Assembly: GCA_016210435.1 (NCBI GenBank)
Contig: JACQUF010000485.1
Coordinates: 1 to 8,203 of the forward strand
Direction: 5' to 3'
DNA: 8,203 nt
From: Chloroflexota bacterium
Lineage (GTDB): Bacteria > Chloroflexota > Dehalococcoidia > Lucifugimonadales > Lucifugimonadaceae
Made by a program: the position numbers and the translations under genes. The notes under the pieces were generated by a model. The model was not told the DNA's origin, ran no database searches, and worked only from the letters and a program-made list of their open reading frames with translations. Each line of letters begins with the position of its first letter. Position 1 is the first letter of the stretch. Positions 6,177 to 8,203 of the stretch are shown here, piece after piece.

Positions 6177-6443
6177 CTAGCGTTCCCGGACGGAGAAGAG
6201 TTCGGCGAGCTCGCCCAGCACCTGGTCCTCCCGGCCTTCGCGGACGCCGTCGACGACGCACGTGTGCAGGTGGCCTTTGACAAGCTGTTCTTCGAGCCGG
6301 GCGACCGCGCGGCGGATAGCGTGGGTCTGGCGAAGAATGTCGACGCAGTAGCGGTCCTCTTCGACCATCTTGCGCACGCCTGCGAGGTGGCCTTCGATGT
6401 ATGCGAGCCGGGTGAGAGCGTCCTTCTTGACCGGGTTTTGCAT
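6177..6443 (-). CDS. csoR: copper-sensing repressor of the CsoR/RcnR family
   Basis: This 88-aa all-helical cytoplasmic regulator represses its operon and releases DNA when Cu(I) binds. The sequence has the family pattern: RLAYIEGHLAGVRKMVEEDRYCVDIL… then KGHLHTCV. The Cu(I) ligands of characterised CsoR proteins are all present as Cys33, His58 (four residues before the second Cys) and Cys62, with the second-shell Tyr32 and Glu78 (16 after Cys62). This separates it from the formaldehyde (FrmR) and nickel/cobalt (RcnR) branches, which lack this Cys-His-Cys set with Tyr and Glu. The ATG at 6443 has AGGTAGG five bases upstream. It is the first gene of the copper locus; copA starts 29 bases after its TAG, and a C-tract/G-tract dyad at 6474-6490 is the likely site of autoregulation. 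Confidence 0.95.
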   Translation of the reverse strand: MQNPVKKDALTRLAYIEGHLAGVRKMVEEDRYCVDILRQTHAIRRAVARLEEQLVKGHLHTCVVDGVREGREDQVLGELAELFSVRER

Positions 6444-6473
6444 GCTTACCTACCTGTCGGTCGAAGAAACCCT

Positions 6474-6490
6474 ACCCCCCTGGAGGGGGT
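6474..6490. promoter_or_regulatory. CsoR-type operator upstream of csoR-copA
   Basis: ACCCCC (6474-6479) and GGGGGT (6485-6490) form a perfect 6-bp inverted repeat around CTGGA, centred 39 bases before the csoR ATG. Known CsoR operators are pseudo-palindromes with a C-tract facing a G-tract, usually flanked by TA; the left arm here has this TA (6473-6474) and the right arm does not. With the candidate -10 at 6498-6503, the site would cover the transcription start, where a bound repressor would block RNA polymerase. Family knowledge plus a gene-adjacent match make this a good call; binding is not proven. Confidence 0.72.
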
Positions 6491-6497
6491 GTTGACT

Positions 6498-6503
6498 ATC
6501 CTA
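6498..6503 (-). promoter_or_regulatory. possible extended -10 of the csoR-copA promoter
   Basis: The minus strand reads TGGTAGGAT, an extended -10 of the form TGn followed by TAGGAT. It would start transcription near 6491, at the edge of the CsoR dyad, leaving a leader of about 48 bases. I see no -35 hexamer at the right distance, which an extended -10 can tolerate. TAGGAT is a weak hexamer, so confidence is limited. Confidence 0.35.
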
Positions 6504-6528
6504 CCACGCCAGCGCGGCCCCCTCCCCC

Positions 6529-6542
6529 GGTCTACATAGACC
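6529..6542. repeat. 14-base dyad GGTCTA-CA-TAGACC upstream of csoR
   Basis: Two perfect 6-bp arms are separated by two bases. The centre lies about 53 bp upstream of the CsoR-type dyad, between it and the hairpin repeat. Its sequence is unlike the CsoR site, so if it is functional it would serve another regulator. It could also be chance. Confidence 0.35.
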
Positions 6543-6609
6543 CCTCAATGGGAGAGGTTTTTTTTACCCATCCTCTCCCTCGATGGGAGAGGATTTAGGT
6601 GAGGGTTGT
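6541..6609 (+). repeat. REP-like hairpin repeat after the ABC exporter genes
   Basis: The main hairpin has arms ATCCTCTCCC (6570-6579) and GGGAGAGGAT (6585-6594), a perfect 10-bp stem with the five-base loop TCGAT, followed by GGTGAGGG (6598-6605). A partial copy, CCCCTCAATGGGAGAGG (6541-6557), lies just before it, separated by eight T's (6558-6565) and ACCC. It begins 24 bases beyond the permease stop and may protect or end the exporter transcript, but on that strand the run next to the hairpin is A, not T, so it is not a classical intrinsic terminator. Confidence 0.65.
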
Positions 6610-6632
6610 CTTGCAGGGAAGGGTGCCCCCAA

Positions 6633-7397
6633 TCACGCAGTGACGCGGTGGTATAGCCAGGTAGCTACCGTGGTGAGCGCGACCGTCATCGCGACGAGGA
6701 CCCACAGCCCGGGCAGGATCGTCTCCCACTCCCATCCCTGTATCACGATGACCCGCATCCCCCGCAGCACGTACTCGACAGGATTCACCGTCGCCGCGAT
6801 CTTGAACCAGCCGGAAAGGTACTCGCGCGGCATGAACGCGCTCGTCAGGAACACGATCGGCATGAACAGCAACCACGTGCTCTGCGTCACCTGCGCGCTC
6901 TTCGTCTTCAAGGCGATGATCAGGCCCACGCACGCCCATGCAACGCCAAAGACCGTGGACGCGAGCACAACCGCGATAATGCCGAGCGTCCCACCACGGA
7001 AGTTCACGCCGAGGGCAGCCGCGATGCCCACGATGATCAGCACCTGCGCCAACGCGCGCGTACCGGCGGTCAACAGGCTGCCCATGAGGATCGAAAAACG
7101 GTTGATCGGCGCAAGGAGAAGCTTGTCGAAATAGCCGGACAGGATGTCTGTCAGCATCGCCATCGCCATGTCCGCGCCGCTGAATACAACGGTCATGACG
7201 AGGACCATGCCGACCAGGAACGCCTCGTAGTCGCCGGAAGGAAAGCCCGGCAGCTGCGTGACTCGCTCGAGCGGGGCCCCGAAGAAGAGAAAAATGAACG
7301 CGGACGACATCACCGTGGAAGCGACCGCCATCGGCTGGCCGATCCACGTTCGCATGTTCCGCAGGTAGATGTAGTAGATCTCGCGAGCGACGGTCAT
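6633..7397 (-). CDS. ABC-2-type permease (DrrB-like), 254 aa
   Basis: This inner-membrane subunit of an ABC exporter forms the translocation path for the ATPase encoded just upstream. It has six likely membrane segments at about 23-41, 58-74, 104-129, 138-162, 173-190 and 227-247. It also has two signatures of the ABC-2/DrrB group: the cytoplasmic G-Y-F-D-K-L-L-L-A-P-I-N-R stretch (88-100) before the third helix, and N-P-V-E-Y-V-L-R-G-M-R (205-215) before the last. The length is normal. The ATG at 7397 lies three bases after the ATPase stop and has no clear ribosome binding site, so translation is probably coupled. DrrAB-type pairs export lipophilic drugs or lipids; the substrate here cannot be read from sequence, and nothing ties it to copper. 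Confidence 0.92.
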   Translation of the reverse strand: MTVAREIYYIYLRNMRTWIGQPMAVASTVMSSAFIFLFFGAPLERVTQLPGFPSGDYEAFLVGMVLVMTVVFSGADMAMAMLTDILSGYFDKLLLAPINRFSILMGSLLTAGTRALAQVLIIVGIAAALGVNFRGGTLGIIAVVLASTVFGVAWACVGLIIALKTKSAQVTQSTWLLFMPIVFLTSAFMPREYLSGWFKIAATVNPVEYVLRGMRVIVIQGWEWETILPGLWVLVAMTVALTTVATWLYHRVTA

Positions 7398-7400
7398 CGG

Positions 7401-8203
7401 CTATCGCTTTCTGAGCCCGAGGAACGGGCGCATCGCCTGCGCCACCTCATCCCCGCCCGTGCTCTCTGTCCTTATCGTGCGGCCCGTGTGCTTGAGAAAC
7501 ACGTCGTCGAGGCTTGGCCTGGCAACTGAGAGGTTCGTGACTTCGATCCCGGCGTCGTGCAGCAGCCGCATCAGGTCCGCCGCGGCCGCGCCGCCATCCC
7601 ACACCGTAATTGCCAGGCCCGATGTCTCGGCGACCACGTTGGTCACGTAGGGCCGGGTGCGAGCGAGCTCTTCGGCGCGGGCGACGCGGCCGTTTACAGT
7701 GGCAGCTTCAGCGCCGCCGAGCGTCACGTGAACGACGTCGCCGCCGAGCTCCGATTTGAGACCTGCGGGCGTGCCCTCCGCCACGATCCGGCCGTGATCG
7801 ATGATGGCGATCCGCCTGCAGAGGCGGTCGGCCTCTTCCATCAATTGCGTCGTGAGGAAGATCGTGACGCCGTCGCGGTTTAGCTTCTCCAGGTGCTCCC
7901 AGATCGCAACGCGGCTCTGTGGGTCGAGGCCCGTCGTCGGCTCGTCGAGGAACAGCAGGGGCGGGCGGTGGACCAGCGCGGCGACGAGGTCCACGCGCCG
8001 TCGCATGCCACCCGAATAGGTGCCGACCTTTCTGCGGCCGACCGATGTCAGGCCGACCAGCTCGAGCAACTCGACGGCCCGCGCTCGCGCCTCTTTGCGG
8101 GAGAGCCCGTAGAGAAGCCCCTGCAGCTCCAGGAATGCACGGCCGGTGGACAGGTCGTCGAGCCCGACTTCCTGCATCGCAAACCCGATGCTCTTCCGAA
8201 CGG
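7401..8203 (-). CDS. ABC exporter ATPase (DrrA-like), N-terminus beyond the window
   Basis: This cytoplasmic ATPase subunit powers the permease encoded three bases downstream. The frame is open to the window end: the eight codons before Met at 8177 read VRKSIGFA, continuing into the Q-loop region MQEVGLDDLSTG, so that Met is internal and the true start with Walker A lies outside. In numbering from that Met: ABC signature YSGGM (54-58), Walker B LLFLDEP (74-80) with D-loop GLD, and the switch region TTQLMEEAD (109-117), where Gln111 takes the usual His place. After the catalytic core comes a C-terminal extension (from about 150) of the kind found in daunorubicin-resistance ATPases, ending in RPSLDDVFL followed by HTGRTIR, typical of this group. 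About 267 residues are visible; roughly 50-60 are missing. Substrate unknown. Confidence 0.93.
   Translation of the reverse strand, partial: VRKSIGFAMQEVGLDDLSTGRAFLELQGLLYGLSRKEARARAVELLELVGLTSVGRRKVGTYSGGMRRRVDLVAALVHRPPLLFLDEPTTGLDPQSRVAIWEHLEKLNRDGVTIFLTTQLMEEADRLCRRIAIIDHGRIVAEGTPAGLKSELGGDVVHVTLGGAEAATVNGRVARAEELARTRPYVTNVVAETSGLAITVWDGGAAAADLMRLLHDAGIEVTNLSVARPSLDDVFLKHTGRTIRTESTGGDEVAQAMRPFLGLRKR

Noticed and set aside
6541..6565. Possible intrinsic terminator: weak hairpin followed by eight T's on the plus strand
   Set aside because: The stem is only about four pairs, and no plus-strand gene ends here. On the minus strand, where the exporter genes are read, the tract is A's.

Overview
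The window is G+C-rich bacterial chromosomal DNA. No gene here fixes the taxonomy. Codon composition, intergenic repeats of the CTCTCCC…GGGAGAG…GGTGAGGG kind, and a pair of secreted beta-rich proteins with no cysteines would fit an uncultured lineage such as Chloroflexota (Dehalococcoidia-like), but this is a weak inference.

Layout. (1) 1-56, minus strand: tRNA-Asp(GUC), cut by the window edge. (2) 57-376: no gene; upstream region of both flanking genes. (3) 377-2924, plus strand: two consecutive genes for exported proteins. The first is a 234-aa beta-rich protein with an N-terminal membrane anchor or signal. The second is a protein of about 606 aa with a signal peptide, a long Ala/Ser-rich ectodomain, a beta-sandwich-like domain and a C-terminal membrane anchor. 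Neither has a cysteine. (4) 2926-6443, minus strand: a copper-homeostasis locus read in the order csoR, copA, YHS remnant, YHS-domain protein, truncated glutaredoxin-like gene. It meets the surface-protein gene tail to tail, with one base between the two stop codons. (5) 6444-6632: intergenic region with a CsoR-type operator, a second dyad and a REP-like hairpin repeat. (6) 6633-8203, minus strand: a DrrAB-type ABC-2 exporter, with a complete permease and an ATPase whose N-terminus lies beyond the window.

How the genes fit together. CsoR has the complete Cu(I) site (Cys33, His58, Cys62, with Tyr32 and Glu78). A C-tract/G-tract operator lies just upstream, so the locus should be de-repressed by Cu(I). 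CopA has every signature of a Cu(I)-exporting P1B-1 ATPase. Small YHS proteins often accompany such pumps and may bind or hand over metal.

Most unusual here is the state of the accessory genes behind copA. One YHS copy is reduced to its C-terminal half and interrupted by an amber codon, yet keeps an excellent ribosome binding site. The glutaredoxin-like gene stops halfway through its fold. GC-rich hairpin repeats lie beside both damaged genes. I see no convincing wholly new multi-gene system. The best candidates for novelty are the cysteine-free surface protein pair, the tiny YHS relic, and a His-rich external loop in CopA.
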